From NCBI GenBank assembly GCA_951828585.1, contig OX639991.1:3702001-3766000 (forward strand): 64,000 bases of DNA, read 5' to 3'. The DNA comes from Longimicrobiales bacterium. GTDB lineage: Bacteria > Gemmatimonadota > Gemmatimonadetes > Longimicrobiales > Gaopeijiaceae. Shown one piece after another: positions 1 through 9,062 of this stretch; the first letter of the stretch is position 1, and the number at the start of each line of letters is the position of its first letter. A program made the translations under genes and the position numbers. The notes beneath the pieces are model-generated. The model was not told where the DNA came from. It made no database searches and saw only the letters and a program-made list of their open reading frames with translations.

Positions 1-1153
1 GCACGTCGAGGTCGTTGGTGCCCGTGGCCCAGATCCTGCTTCCGCCGATGGCCCTGAATTCCACACCCTCCGGAGCCGACACGCGAAACTCCGGTTCGCC
101 ATCGGGACGGAGGACGACCCACTGCCCCTCGTAGATGTCGGGCGTGCTGGTTTCCCGGAGCCATACTCGCCCGGTACGCGTCACCAGCATGCCCTGGATG
201 GGCGCATGGTGGTCGGGCAGCAGCAGCCCGTCTTCGACCGCGGCCCTGAGGTTCCCGGGCACCTGTTCACCCCTCTGACGAGAGGATTCCATCGGCCCCT
301 CCGCCTTTCTCATTCCCTCGCTGATCAATTCCCTCTTCACGCCGGACGGAATCGGCCGCAGTTCAGCCCCGATGCTGTGTTCTCGCACGAGACGGCCATG
401 CTCGTCAAAATGCCGGACAGTTACCGATTCCGGCCTGTCGGCCACCCAGTCCGCAATCACGACGCCGTTGCCCTCCGGATCGATGCGATGGATCGGCGGA
501 GTGGTCGTTGCGCTGTAGTTGAACAGGCCGACCCCCGCGATCCGCATGTCCGTGATATCGAACTTGAAAGCCAGCGTGTCACGCGACTCATCCGAGCGGG
601 TCCCGACGGTCATCGGCACGCGCACCCGTGCCTGGCCGTGGCTTCCGCCGGCAGGAATGTAGAAGCCGCGTCCCCCGGCGAGTGGGACAGATGTTCTCCA
701 CAGGCTGGGCATGACGGGCGGAGGGCCGCGGTCGGTCTCGGTCTTGAGGTACGTGCCCGCGGAGTCGAAGTAGGAGTTGTGAAGCGCCGGCCAGTTCTGC
801 AGCCAGAGCGTGTCACCCGCGAAACCCATGTCGCGGATGAAGACGAACTCGCCGGGTCCCTCGCCCTTGCCCCCGATCGTTCGGACGAAGCTGCCGTCGG
901 CGGCCAGGACGGTGATGGACGCGACCTGGCCCGCGCGCACGTAGACTCTGCCCGCCGCATCCAGCATGAGGCTCGGAGCGCTTACGAAGGCGAGCCACTC
1001 GGGGACATCGACTCCGTCTCCGAGCCGGAGCACCTCGCACGCCTCCATGGTTTCGACCTCGGTGACCAGCTGCGAGGCCAGCTCGCCGCGGAAGAGCGCG
1101 GCGGCGGCGAGTACCGGCGTGGCGAGGTTGAGGAGCCGCTGTCTCGTGATCAT
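1..1153 (-). CDS. Secreted six-bladed beta-propeller protein, 3' end cut by window edge
   Basis: Open from an ATG at 1153 (GGAAC-type ribosome site a few bases upstream) to the window edge, so the C-terminus is missing; 384 codons are visible. The first ~28 residues form a signal peptide (MITRQR, then a Leu/Ala-rich core). Around residue 85 is GGKGEGPGEF, the turn motif typical of 6-bladed beta-propeller proteins of the NHL/BF3886-like type that are abundant in Gemmatimonadota and Bacteroidota. Beta-rich repeats of the form G-x-hydrophobic-x-D/E follow. The role is unknown; an envelope or extracellular location is inferred from the signal peptide. A second protein with the same signature lies at 52459-53559. 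Confidence 0.75.
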   Translation of the reverse strand, partial: MITRQRLLNLATPVLAAAALFRGELASQLVTEVETMEACEVLRLGDGVDVPEWLAFVSAPSLMLDAAGRVYVRAGQVASITVLAADGSFVRTIGGKGEGPGEFVFIRDMGFAGDTLWLQNWPALHNSYFDSAGTYLKTETDRGPPPVMPSLWRTSVPLAGGRGFYIPAGGSHGQARVRVPMTVGTRSDESRDTLAFKFDITDMRIAGVGLFNYSATTTPPIHRIDPEGNGVVIADWVADRPESVTVRHFDEHGRLVREHSIGAELRPIPSGVKRELISEGMRKAEGPMESSRQRGEQVPGNLRAAVEDGLLLPDHHAPIQGMLVTRTGRVWLRETSTPDIYEGQWVVLRPDGEPEFRVSAPEGVEFRAIGGSRIWATGTNDLDV

Positions 1154-1215
1154 GGAGAGTTCCTTTCGGCTCAATCTGATCGGGAGCCGATAGCGTGACC
1201 TTGGGGAACCATCGA

Positions 1216-2400
1216 TCAATTCGCCTCGCCCTCGCTCCGAAACATCTCCCCGACCAGCCCCGCCAGCGCCGTACTCATCGGCGCACCCGACAGGTTTGCC
1301 GCGATCGCCACGATCAACCCCGTGTCGCGGTTGAGGGTGAGCACCGTCCGTCCCCCCACCGAGCCTCCCGTGTGCGACACGATCCTCTCACCGTGCTCAT
1401 TCGTGGCGGAGCGCCAGCCAATGCCGTAACCCGTTTCCGTTCCGTCCCGAAGGCGCTGCGAGGCAAACAGCATCTCGAGCGTTTCGGCCTGCAGGAACCC
1501 CGGCTCCAGGTGGGCGTTGGCGAAAACCAGCATGTCTTCGGGCGTGGAGAGGAATCCGCCGCCCGCCCACTTGTAGCTGTTGTCCACGTAGGGGGCGTTG
1601 GACACCTGTCCGGTTGAATCCGCCACGTAGAAGCGGGTCCTGTCCGGGATGATCGGCCCGTTCCAGTCGGCCACCGTCCGGTCCATCCCCAGAGGGTCGA
1701 AGACGACCCGGTCCATGTAATCCAGGAAGTCTTCCCCGCTGGCCCCCTCCACCACCGCGCTGATCAGGTTCCAACCGTAGGACGAGTACGCGAATTCGGT
1801 CCCCGGCTCGTTGATGAGCGAGTCGTCGTCGAAGATCGCAAGTCCCGACTGCACGGTGGGATAGCGTGTTCGGGAGAAGTTCTCCAGGCCCCGGTAGTGG
1901 CGGATTCCACCCAGGTGCCCCGCGACCTGCCGGGTGGTTACCGGCCAGCGCTTCTCCGGAAAGGACGAGACGTAATCCTGGACCGGCGCGTCCAGATCCA
2001 GCGAACCCGCCTCCACGAGCACCCCCAGAGCGGCGGCCGTCAAGGGTTTGGACACACTGCCGACCCGGAACCTGGTCAACGGCGTGACGCTTACGTTGTG
2101 TGTAAGATCGGAATAGCCAAATCCTTCTGACCACATGAGATGCGATCCACGGCCAACTGCCACGGACAGACCGGGAATGGCCTCGGCCTCCATGATGGAG
2201 TCGAGCAACGCCCGGGCTTCCTCGATCGTGGAGGCATAGGGGGTTTGGCCACCGGTTGACGAAGGTTGGTCCGTCCGCGCCTCGCCACAGCCGGCCAGCA
2301 GCACGAAGACAAACGCGATCGCCACCCGGCCCGGATTCACCCACGCCTGGACAACCCCTCGTGACACGGGACCGGATGCACCTCTTCCGAAACGGGTCAT
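1216..2400 (-). CDS. Serine beta-lactamase-fold hydrolase, lipoprotein
   Basis: 394 residues. It has a membrane-spanning signal ending in a lipobox (LLAGC, Cys38), so it is probably a lipid-anchored periplasmic protein. The class C beta-lactamase / D-Ala-D-Ala carboxypeptidase fold is shown by S-x-x-K at 115-118 (SVSK), a Tyr-x-Asn-like region near 200 (YSSYGWN) and an HTGG motif near residue 345 replacing KTG. Family members include penicillin-binding carboxypeptidases, esterases and peptidases (EstB, Pab87-type). The exact substrate cannot be told from sequence. The start ATG at 2400 overlaps the stop of the upstream proline dehydrogenase (2397), so the two are translationally coupled. Confidence 0.85.
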   Translation of the reverse strand: MTRFGRGASGPVSRGVVQAWVNPGRVAIAFVFVLLAGCGEARTDQPSSTGGQTPYASTIEEARALLDSIMEAEAIPGLSVAVGRGSHLMWSEGFGYSDLTHNVSVTPLTRFRVGSVSKPLTAAALGVLVEAGSLDLDAPVQDYVSSFPEKRWPVTTRQVAGHLGGIRHYRGLENFSRTRYPTVQSGLAIFDDDSLINEPGTEFAYSSYGWNLISAVVEGASGEDFLDYMDRVVFDPLGMDRTVADWNGPIIPDRTRFYVADSTGQVSNAPYVDNSYKWAGGGFLSTPEDMLVFANAHLEPGFLQAETLEMLFASQRLRDGTETGYGIGWRSATNEHGERIVSHTGGSVGGRTVLTLNRDTGLIVAIAANLSGAPMSTALAGLVGEMFRSEGEAN

Positions 2401-3335
2401 GATCTCCCTCCAAATGGCACCATGCTGCGAACGACGAACCCGACGTTGGCCGGACGTTCAGCCAGGCGGCGAACGTACCACGGGAACCAGTGTCTGCCGT
2501 AGCTGATCAGGACCCGGATCCCCCGCCCCTGTCCCGCCAGACGGTACTGTTCGTTCTCGGAGATGCCGTAGAGCATCTGGTACTCGTATGCATCCCGGCC
2601 CACCCCATTGACTTCCGCCCACGCGTCGAGACGCCGTATGAGGGAGCTGTCATGGGTGGCGAGGCCGGCGCGCAAACCCGCTTCCCGCGCGTCCGGCGCC
2701 AGCATGCGCAGCGTGAGGTCGTAGAAGGCCTGGTCCACATCCGCCTTGACCGGCAGGGCGACATCCGGCGGCTCGGCGTAGGCCCCCTTGACGAGCCGGA
2801 TCGCGGGGCCCAGCGGCACGAGGGACTCGAGGTCGGCGGGCGTCCGGTGGAGGTAGGCCTGCAGACAGATCCCGAAGTGCTTGTGATCGGCGCGTATGGC
2901 CCGGTACAGTTCAAGCGTCGGATCCACGTAGCGGCTGTACTCCATGTCCATCCACACCCAATTGCCGTAGGCCTCGGCCGCGGCGGTGATCCGGCGAATG
3001 TTCTCCTCGGCAACGCCGAATCCCAGATCGAGTCCCAGGTGCGTGGGTTTCAGGGAGATTTCGGCGTCCAAGCCGCGGGCCGCGACCTGACCGGCCGCGT
3101 CGACATAGTGATCCGCGACCTCGCGCGCTTCGGCCTCGTCGGCCACGTTCTCGCCCAGGAAGGTGACGAGAGACGGAATCCCGCGAACGTTTTCCAGTGC
3201 GCGGGCCGCGTCGAGCGCCTCGCCGAGCGTCTCTCCGGGCATGAACCGGCGCACCGCCCGTCGCACGAAGCCGTACCTGGGCAGCGTCTCCTTGCACCAG
3301 CTGTTTTCCGAGATCCAGAGGAGGGCCGATCGCAT
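2397..3335 (-). CDS. Proline dehydrogenase (monofunctional)
   Basis: 312 residues, the length of the short, one-domain FAD-dependent proline dehydrogenases (Thermus/Bacillus type). It oxidises proline to pyrroline-5-carboxylate in proline catabolism. A TIM barrel is indicated by alternating strands with EISLKPTHLGLD, VWMDMEYS, RLVKGAY and LATHDSSLIRRL; the last holds the conserved flavin/substrate residues. The C-terminal VLISYGRHWFPWYVRRLAERPANV carries the conserved Y-x-x-R-R-L substrate-binding segment. The ATG at 3335 is chosen because the reading frame further upstream runs into the acyltransferase gene. No pyrroline-5-carboxylate dehydrogenase is next to it. Confidence 0.9.
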   Translation of the reverse strand: MRSALLWISENSWCKETLPRYGFVRRAVRRFMPGETLGEALDAARALENVRGIPSLVTFLGENVADEAEAREVADHYVDAAGQVAARGLDAEISLKPTHLGLDLGFGVAEENIRRITAAAEAYGNWVWMDMEYSRYVDPTLELYRAIRADHKHFGICLQAYLHRTPADLESLVPLGPAIRLVKGAYAEPPDVALPVKADVDQAFYDLTLRMLAPDAREAGLRAGLATHDSSLIRRLDAWAEVNGVGRDAYEYQMLYGISENEQYRLAGQGRGIRVLISYGRHWFPWYVRRLAERPANVGFVVRSMVPFGGRS

Positions 3336-3355
3336 GGTCCGAATAGTGGCCCGAC

Positions 3356-4012
3356 TCAGGCCCCGCCGCCAGTAGGCCACGGGCGCGGCGGCGGCTCCAC
3401 CCGCAGCTCTCTCAAGGCCCCCGCCAACCGCTCCGCGCAAGCCTCCAGCGCGGCTTCCCGCGCGGCCCGCGTATCGTGCACCCCGAACTCTAGGGGCTCG
3501 CCGTAGCGCAAGTGGACGGGGGCCCGCCAGCGGCTGCGCGTCCAGCGCGGCCACGCGTCGTAGCTTCCGGACACGCAGCACGGCACAACCGGCACCCCCG
3601 CACCGAGGATCAGCCGAATCGAGCCCCGCCGGAACGGTTGCAGCTCCCCCTCCCAGCTCCGCTCCCCCTCGAGATAGATCCCGACGCCATCTCCGCGTTC
3701 CAGCGCCCGCAACGCCGTGCGGACCGACTGCGGATCGACCCGGTAGCGGCGCGCGGGGATCGCCGCGACGCGCGGCAGGAACCAGCCGAATACCGCATTC
3801 GCCGTAAACTGCGTGCTCTTCGCGAAGAAGTGCGTCGTGCGCGGGCAGTTGCCCTGAACGAGGAACGGATCGAGGATGCTCTCGTGGTTCGCGACGAGAA
3901 GGAAGGGTCCCTTTCGCGGGATATGCGCGACACCGGAAATTTTCGCCCGCGTCAGCGCCAGCCCGACCCACTTCAGCGTGACGCGGAAGAACGGATACCA
4001 GGCGCCCGTCAT
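3356..4012 (-). CDS. 1-acyl-sn-glycerol-3-phosphate acyltransferase-like protein
   Basis: 218 residues of the PlsC/LPLAT family, which transfers an acyl chain to lysophosphatidic acid on the inner leaflet. The catalytic H-x4-D box is NHESILD (His43, Asp48). EGERSW near residue 113 corresponds to the acyl-acceptor EGTRS motif. A hydrophobic N-terminal stretch (WYPFFRVTLKWVGLAL) can sit in the membrane. The ATG at 4012 overlaps the stop of the zinc-ribbon gene. The sequence cannot separate true PlsC from other lysophospholipid acyltransferases. Confidence 0.82.
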   Translation of the reverse strand: MTGAWYPFFRVTLKWVGLALTRAKISGVAHIPRKGPFLLVANHESILDPFLVQGNCPRTTHFFAKSTQFTANAVFGWFLPRVAAIPARRYRVDPQSVRTALRALERGDGVGIYLEGERSWEGELQPFRRGSIRLILGAGVPVVPCCVSGSYDAWPRWTRSRWRAPVHLRYGEPLEFGVHDTRAAREAALEACAERLAGALRELRVEPPPRPWPTGGGA

Positions 4013-4623
4013 CCCGTCGTGATCCGCGGCTGGAACTCCACCACCCTGCCCCGCCCCGCACCCTCGTACGCGTCGCTGATCAGGCGCCGCATCAGGATCT
4101 CCCAGCGCCTCGGCGAATCGCCCAGAAAGCGGAGCTGCACGAGCCTGTCGCCGGGCAGCGAGAGCTGCAGCGACCTCGACGCGGCCTGCACGGCGCGGAC
4201 TTCCAGATGGCGCCAGCGGCCCGCGCCGGCGCGGCCGTCTTCGACGGACACCGTGTCGCGGTCGACCGTGATCGTGCCGGGCGCCGCCGGACCCATCGTC
4301 TCCACGAATCCACGCAATACGCCCCGGTACCACACGGCCTGCTCGGCGACCCGCCAGGAGACCTCGGCCCGGGCCGAGTACCGCACGGTCCCGTCGTCGC
4401 GCGTGGCGCGGGTCATGGGGCCGCCGTGTTCATATATTTTTCTACATAAAACAGACGTTTTGATATCGTATTCTATATCATTCTTCGAAAATGATATAAG
4501 CAAACGTCCTCTTCGGCGCTCAACCCGCACCCCGCACGACTCGCACCACACGGCGTCCCCTTCCCCGCCCATGGGGTCGTCGCCGCACTCCGGACAGCGG
4601 TAGCAGAGGTCGACGAGCGCCAC
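4009..4623 (-). CDS. Zinc-ribbon protein of unknown function with an internal AT-rich segment
   Basis: Function not recognised. The frame is open from just after the upstream glycosyltransferase stop. A GTG at 4623 gives 204 residues; an internal ATG at 4416 would give 135. The long version starts with a zinc ribbon (CYRCPECG, then WCESCG, two CxxC pairs), which favours it. It is followed by a segment of AT-rich codons (residues ~40-62) and a C-terminal beta-rich domain (RYSARAEVSWRVAEQAVW, then VQLRFLGDS) resembling a PH-like fold. The AT-rich part, 4430-4509, is unlike the flanking GC-rich codons and contains a strong hairpin. It keeps the frame open, so it is either an accepted in-frame insertion or a 5' leader of a shorter gene. 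The stop overlaps the start of the acyltransferase gene. Confidence 0.55.
   Translation of the reverse strand: MALVDLCYRCPECGDDPMGGEGDAVWCESCGVRVERRRGRLLISFSKNDIEYDIKTSVLCRKIYEHGGPMTRATRDDGTVRYSARAEVSWRVAEQAVWYRGVLRGFVETMGPAAPGTITVDRDTVSVEDGRAGAGRWRHLEVRAVQAASRSLQLSLPGDRLVQLRFLGDSPRRWEILMRRLISDAYEGAGRGRVVEFQPRITTG
4474..4498. repeat. AT-rich inverted repeat inside the zinc-ribbon gene
   Basis: Nine-base arms TATATCATT / AATGATATA (4474-4482 and 4490-4498) around a CTTCGAA loop. Outer 7-base arms GACGTTT / AAACGTC lie at 4454-4460 and 4502-4508. The surrounding ~80 bases are strongly AT-rich in an otherwise GC-rich gene. It could be a small mobile insertion or an mRNA hairpin. No U-tract follows, so it does not look like a standard terminator. 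Confidence 0.7.
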
Positions 4624-4637
4624 GGGCCGCGCGTCGC

Positions 4638-5366
4638 CTACAACTTCCCCAGCAGGTCCAGCAGGCGCAGCTTCCACACCCGCCAGACGGCCTCGCGGAT
4701 GATCTTCCCGGACATCTTCGATTTGCCGCTGTCCCGTTCGGTGAAGACGATCGGCACCTCGCGCAGGTTGAATCCCGCCCGCCAGGCCCGCAGCTTGAGC
4801 TCGATCTGGAAGCTGTAGCCGTTCGATTGGATCCGGTCGATCCCGACCGTTTCGAGAACCCGCCGGCGGAAGGCGTTGAAGCCGCCGGTGGCGTCGTTGA
4901 CGGGGAGGCGGGTGATGGCGCGGGCGTACCAGGAGCCGAAGAGGCTGATGATGAGCCGCCTGAGCGGCCAGTTGACGACCGTGATGTTGCCCCCGACGTA
5001 GCGGGATCCCACGGCGACATCCACCTCTTCGAGGGCGGCGACCAGCTCCGGGAGCTTGTCGGGCGGGTGGGACAGGTCGGCGTCCATCTCGATGAGGATG
5101 TCGAAGTCGCGCTCCAGTCCCCACCCGAACCCGGCCACGTATGCGGCGCCCAGGCCCTGCTTGCCCGGGCGGTGCAGGACGTTGACGCGCTCGCTCCGGG
5201 TGGCCAGTTCGTCGGCCAGGTTGCCGGTTCCGTCGGGGGAATTGTCGTCGACCACGAGGATGTGGAAGATGTCGCCCTGTGACAGGATCCGGGGCACGAC
5301 GCGCGGCAGGTTGTCGCGCTCGTTGTAGGTGGGGACGATGACGAGGACGCGCTGTTGGCCGGTCAT
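4638..5366 (-). CDS. Polyprenyl-phosphate mannosyl/glucosyl-transferase (DPM1-like, GT2)
   Basis: 242 residues, single-domain DPM1-type GT-A glycosyltransferase without membrane segments. It transfers a sugar from a nucleotide donor to undecaprenyl/polyprenyl phosphate at the inner membrane. Visible motifs are VIVPTYNERDNL at the N-terminus, VVDDNSPDGT (residues ~37-46), EMDADLSHPP (the metal-binding DAD), GSRYVGG, and NDATGGFNAFRR. The adjacent flippase-like gene (overlapping ATGA at 5363-5366) and the YfhO-type membrane protein suggest a lipid-linked sugar route for envelope glycosylation. The sugar is not predictable. Confidence 0.88.
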   Translation of the reverse strand: MTGQQRVLVIVPTYNERDNLPRVVPRILSQGDIFHILVVDDNSPDGTGNLADELATRSERVNVLHRPGKQGLGAAYVAGFGWGLERDFDILIEMDADLSHPPDKLPELVAALEEVDVAVGSRYVGGNITVVNWPLRRLIISLFGSWYARAITRLPVNDATGGFNAFRRRVLETVGIDRIQSNGYSFQIELKLRAWRAGFNLREVPIVFTERDSGKSKMSGKIIREAVWRVWKLRLLDLLGKL

Positions 5367-6349
5367 GCGGTGCTCTCGGTGGCGGGTACGGGGGGTCGAC
5401 GTAGTACAAAGGCGCCGGCCGCGGCTCCGATCAACTCCGTGGCCGTGATCCAGACCCGCTGGAGGACGGAGAGGATCACGCTCGCTTCCGCGCCGAGAAG
5501 CGGTGTGAGCAGCCATGTCAGCGCGCCTTCCCGGATGCCGATCCCCCCCGGAGCAACCATGATGACGTAGCCCACGAAATACGCGGTCGGGAAGGCCGTG
5601 ATCCCGACCCCGAAGCCGATGTCCATCCCCAGACCCCGGCTCAGACAGACGAAGGCGGCTCCATGAACCAGCCAGTTGAGGATGTATCCCGGAAGCAGTC
5701 GCAACAGGCTGCGGCCGCTCGGGTCCGGCAGGTCCCCGGTGTGTCCGCTTCGTCGCAGCGCCCATTGCAGCAGGGCCCCCGCCCCACCGAAGTACAGAAA
5801 GCCCACCAGTCCGGCCACGATCGCCGCGCTCCCGGCCACGAGCCAGGCCTCAGAAATTTCCGCCGACCACACGAAAACCCACCCACCCACCGCGGCCGCC
5901 CCCAGCAGGTTGACCATCTGCGCCGTCACCGCCGCCCCCGTCGCCCTCACCCCCGACATCCCCCTGCGGCGAGCCAGCACGGCCACCCCCGCGAGCGCCA
6001 GAATCTTGCCCGGCACGTACCGCCCCAGGTTCGCGATCAACAGAATCGCCGCCCCCTCGATCACCCCCACCCCGCGTTCCCCGAACTCCACCAGATTCCG
6101 CGACCACAGCACCGCCGCGATGCCGAAGGTGACGAAGAGCAACACCACGGAAAGGACCAGATACGTCACGTCCAGCCGCACCACCCTCCAATCCACCGTC
6201 CCCACCTCGGCCAGCCTGATCCCGGCGCCTCTCAGAATCAGCCACGTCACTCCGACCGTCAGGACCAGCTTGACCAGCGGCACCCACCACCGCTTCCGGG
6301 CGGCCGAAATCCCCTTCCCCCCCTCTCCCGCGGACACGCGACCGCTCAT
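5363..6349 (-). CDS. Flippase-like integral membrane protein (LPG synthase TM / AglD family)
   Basis: 328 residues with about eight hydrophobic helices; first helix at WWVPLVKLVLTVGVTWLIL. Conserved family segments include GRYVPGKI (residues ~105-112) and the C-terminal APGGIGIREGAL with the flanking helices, as in the YbhN / lysylphosphatidylglycerol-synthase transmembrane family. Members are often next to DPM1-type transferases, as here, and are presumed to assist lipid-linked sugar or lipid translocation. Both ends overlap neighbours by four bases (ATGA), making a three-gene unit with DPM1 and the YfhO-like gene. Confidence 0.8.
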   Translation of the reverse strand: MSGRVSAGEGGKGISAARKRWWVPLVKLVLTVGVTWLILRGAGIRLAEVGTVDWRVVRLDVTYLVLSVVLLFVTFGIAAVLWSRNLVEFGERGVGVIEGAAILLIANLGRYVPGKILALAGVAVLARRRGMSGVRATGAAVTAQMVNLLGAAAVGGWVFVWSAEISEAWLVAGSAAIVAGLVGFLYFGGAGALLQWALRRSGHTGDLPDPSGRSLLRLLPGYILNWLVHGAAFVCLSRGLGMDIGFGVGITAFPTAYFVGYVIMVAPGGIGIREGALTWLLTPLLGAEASVILSVLQRVWITATELIGAAAGAFVLRRPPVPATESTA

Positions 6350-8787
6350 TCCGACCCTCGCCCGAGCGGCAGCCAGGCGGGCAGGCCGCGCACGTACGAC
6401 AACGCGAAGAGGAGAACCGTGATCACCGACGCGACGATGCTCAGCCTGAGCGCGCTCCGCACCGTCGGCGCCGTGAAGCGCAGCGTGACCGTGCGGGTGC
6501 CCGCCGACGGAATCTCCACGGCCTGCAGGGTGAGGTTGGCCCGGCGCACCTCGGCGGGCTCGCCGTCCACCTCGGCCACCCAGCCCGGGAACCAGTTTTC
6601 CGAGACGACCAGCAGCGTCGGCCCGCTCGTGGTAACGCGCAGGCGGCGCTCGTCGGGATCGTTGAGTTCCCAGGTGACGGAGCCGGTGACCGAGGGATCG
6701 GGCGACAACGACGCGGGCTCGGCCAGCACCACCTCGCGCGAGACGTCGAATGCGCCGGACAGGATCCTCGCCAAGGCGGCATCGTCGTCCAGGACCGTAG
6801 CCGTGCCCGCAAGCCAGGCCTTGTCCAGCCCGGGATACGCGTACACCGCCTCCACGCCCCGCGATGTCCGCGCCGTGCTCGCCGGCTGGGCCCCCTCCCA
6901 GGGCGGTCCTCCCGCGGCCTGCAGCGGCCAGGCCAGGTACTTCACGTTCATGATCCTGAGCACATTCGGATCCAGGCTGTTGTCGCCGGTGCGGACGCTG
7001 GCCTGGAGCCCCAGGAGGGTCCGGTACCGCGCCAGGTCGTTGGGGTGATGTCCGACCAGGATGTCGAGCCCGTGCATGGCCAGATCGACGTTCTGTTCGC
7101 TGCCGCGCAGATCCGCGACCCTGAACGGCGGACCCTCGTCGCGGCGGGCCTGCAGGAAGCGGATGTTCTCGTCCGGGGCCGCCCATTCGTGAAAGTCGAG
7201 GGTGCGGATGAACGCCCGGTCGACGCGGCCGAGATCGACGGCGACCAGTACGGCCAGACCCGCCAGCGCGGCCGTGAGGGGGACTTTGCCCTGTTGCACC
7301 GCCCAGATCCCCGCGACCGCCAGTCCCGCGATCGCGAAGGCGATCCCGAATCCGCGGGTGATGAACGGAGTGGCCGCGGCGAGGGCCTGCTGCTGGCGCT
7401 GTCCGGCGTCGCTGTAGAGGATGGTGGTCCAAAGATCGGTGAGCGCGCCCGATGCCTGGAACAGCGTCCCCAGGAGGAGCAGTCCCGCGAAGCCGAGCAC
7501 CACCTGTCCGCGCCGGGTCCGATGGAACGGTTCACGCGCGCGCCCCTCACGCACCAGGTCGTCCACGCCCATCGCGAACAGGGTGGTCACGCCGAAGCTC
7601 ACCAGGAAGAGGCAGATCGCGGGAACGCGGAAGAGGCTCATCCCGGGCACGACCTCGTAGAAGATGCGCCACACGGGCGTGTGGGTGCCGAGGGCGTAGA
7701 GAAGCCAGACTCCGCTCATGGCGGCCATGAACCACCTTAGTCCCCTTCTCCGCCGTCCCAGCAGTCCGAAGAGCGCCAGAACCACGACCGAAACCCCCAG
7801 GTACTCGTGGTTCAGCTTGATCGCGTTCCGTCCCCAGTAGGTGCCGCGCGCCCATTCGGCGTCCGCGTTGCTGTTGCCCACGAACTCCGGAACGACCAGC
7901 GACACGACCTCCTCCGGGTGGAAGGACCAGGAGCTGGAATAGGCGATCTTCTCTTCGGGGGTCGCCTCCACGGTGGTCGCGGTACGCCGGGAGGACTCGC
8001 GTACGTAGGTGCCGGCGGGAAGGACTTGGAACGCCGCAATGCCGCCGCCCAGGAGCGCCGCGCCCAGAAAGACCCCGAAGGGCAGCAGCGCCCGCCGTGC
8101 CGCCGGGCGGCCCCGCGAGTCGGTCGCGCGCCAGATCTGCACCGCGCGGAAGGCGGCGTACGCGCCCGCCGAACCGAAGAGGAAGTAGGCCGTCTGGAAC
8201 TGGGTGACGAGGCTGACCAGGGCGACCGCGCCGGCCATGCCCGCGATCGTGCGGCCGGAGGATGAGCGCAGCACGGCCTCGGTGGCCCAGAAGACCAGGG
8301 GCGCCAGTGCGGCGACCATCAGCTTCCCGTCGTTGCCCGGCAGCACCAGCGTTACCATCACCGGGGCCATCAGCCAGGCGAGGCCGCCGATCGTCGCGGC
8401 CGGGCGGCTCAGGGAGAGGCTGCGAGCCCATCCGTACATGAAGAAACCGCCGGCCAGCACATGCAGCACCATCCTCCATCCGACCGCGCGGTAGCTGTCC
8501 ATGACGAAGTAGAGCAGGCTGGTCGGGTATACCCCGTCCGCCACGGAGATGGACTCGAGCGTCGGCACGCCGCCCAGCAGCCGGGGGGCCCAAAGGGGGA
8601 AGTCACCCGCCGACAGCCGTTCGGCGAAGAAGTCCCGTGCCATGTACCCGAGGCCAAGGATGTCTTCGCCGTAAAGCATTTCGTCGGAGAAGATGAACCC
8701 TCCGAAGAGAATGACGGTGGCCAGCAGGAACAGGCCGCCAGGAAGCCACCATTGGATCGGGACGGGGTTCCGTTCATTGCTGGCCAT
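6346..8787 (-). CDS. YfhO-family multi-pass membrane protein
   Basis: About 813 residues from the ATG at 8787. In-frame ATGs at 8892 and about 8862 would add a Pro-rich, non-membrane leader that looks non-native. A first membrane helix (WWLPGGLFLLATVILFGGFIF) is followed by an extracytoplasmic loop and about a dozen more helices, then a large soluble C-terminal domain (residues ~570-780) and a final helix. The layout matches YfhO/GT-C-like proteins; in Firmicutes YfhO adds sugars to lipoteichoic acid using lipid-linked donors. With the DPM1-like and flippase-like genes downstream in the same unit, it is a plausible acceptor-side glycosyltransferase. The product is unknown. Confidence 0.75.
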   Translation of the reverse strand: MASNERNPVPIQWWLPGGLFLLATVILFGGFIFSDEMLYGEDILGLGYMARDFFAERLSAGDFPLWAPRLLGGVPTLESISVADGVYPTSLLYFVMDSYRAVGWRMVLHVLAGGFFMYGWARSLSLSRPAATIGGLAWLMAPVMVTLVLPGNDGKLMVAALAPLVFWATEAVLRSSSGRTIAGMAGAVALVSLVTQFQTAYFLFGSAGAYAAFRAVQIWRATDSRGRPAARRALLPFGVFLGAALLGGGIAAFQVLPAGTYVRESSRRTATTVEATPEEKIAYSSSWSFHPEEVVSLVVPEFVGNSNADAEWARGTYWGRNAIKLNHEYLGVSVVVLALFGLLGRRRRGLRWFMAAMSGVWLLYALGTHTPVWRIFYEVVPGMSLFRVPAICLFLVSFGVTTLFAMGVDDLVREGRAREPFHRTRRGQVVLGFAGLLLLGTLFQASGALTDLWTTILYSDAGQRQQQALAAATPFITRGFGIAFAIAGLAVAGIWAVQQGKVPLTAALAGLAVLVAVDLGRVDRAFIRTLDFHEWAAPDENIRFLQARRDEGPPFRVADLRGSEQNVDLAMHGLDILVGHHPNDLARYRTLLGLQASVRTGDNSLDPNVLRIMNVKYLAWPLQAAGGPPWEGAQPASTARTSRGVEAVYAYPGLDKAWLAGTATVLDDDAALARILSGAFDVSREVVLAEPASLSPDPSVTGSVTWELNDPDERRLRVTTSGPTLLVVSENWFPGWVAEVDGEPAEVRRANLTLQAVEIPSAGTRTVTLRFTAPTVRSALRLSIVASVITVLLFALSYVRGLPAWLPLGRGSE

Positions 8788-9062
8788 CGGCTGAAGCTCC
8801 GTCTGCGGGGGTGGGTGGGAGGGCAAGCCGGATCCCGGGCGCGGATCGCGTGGGTAGCTCATCACACTATAGCCGGGGGAACTCCGGTTCAAGGTTGTGC
8901 AGATCCCGGTACCTGAGCACGCTGGACTCCCACATATTGCCGGTGTAGCTTCGGGGACGGCGTTGACTTTCCGGGGTTCCGTTCCCGGTTCGCGTCATTC
9001 GGGTCACCGAGTGAAGGGTACGCCGTCTCTCCCCTTCGCACTCCCTCCAGCCCTCACCTGCC

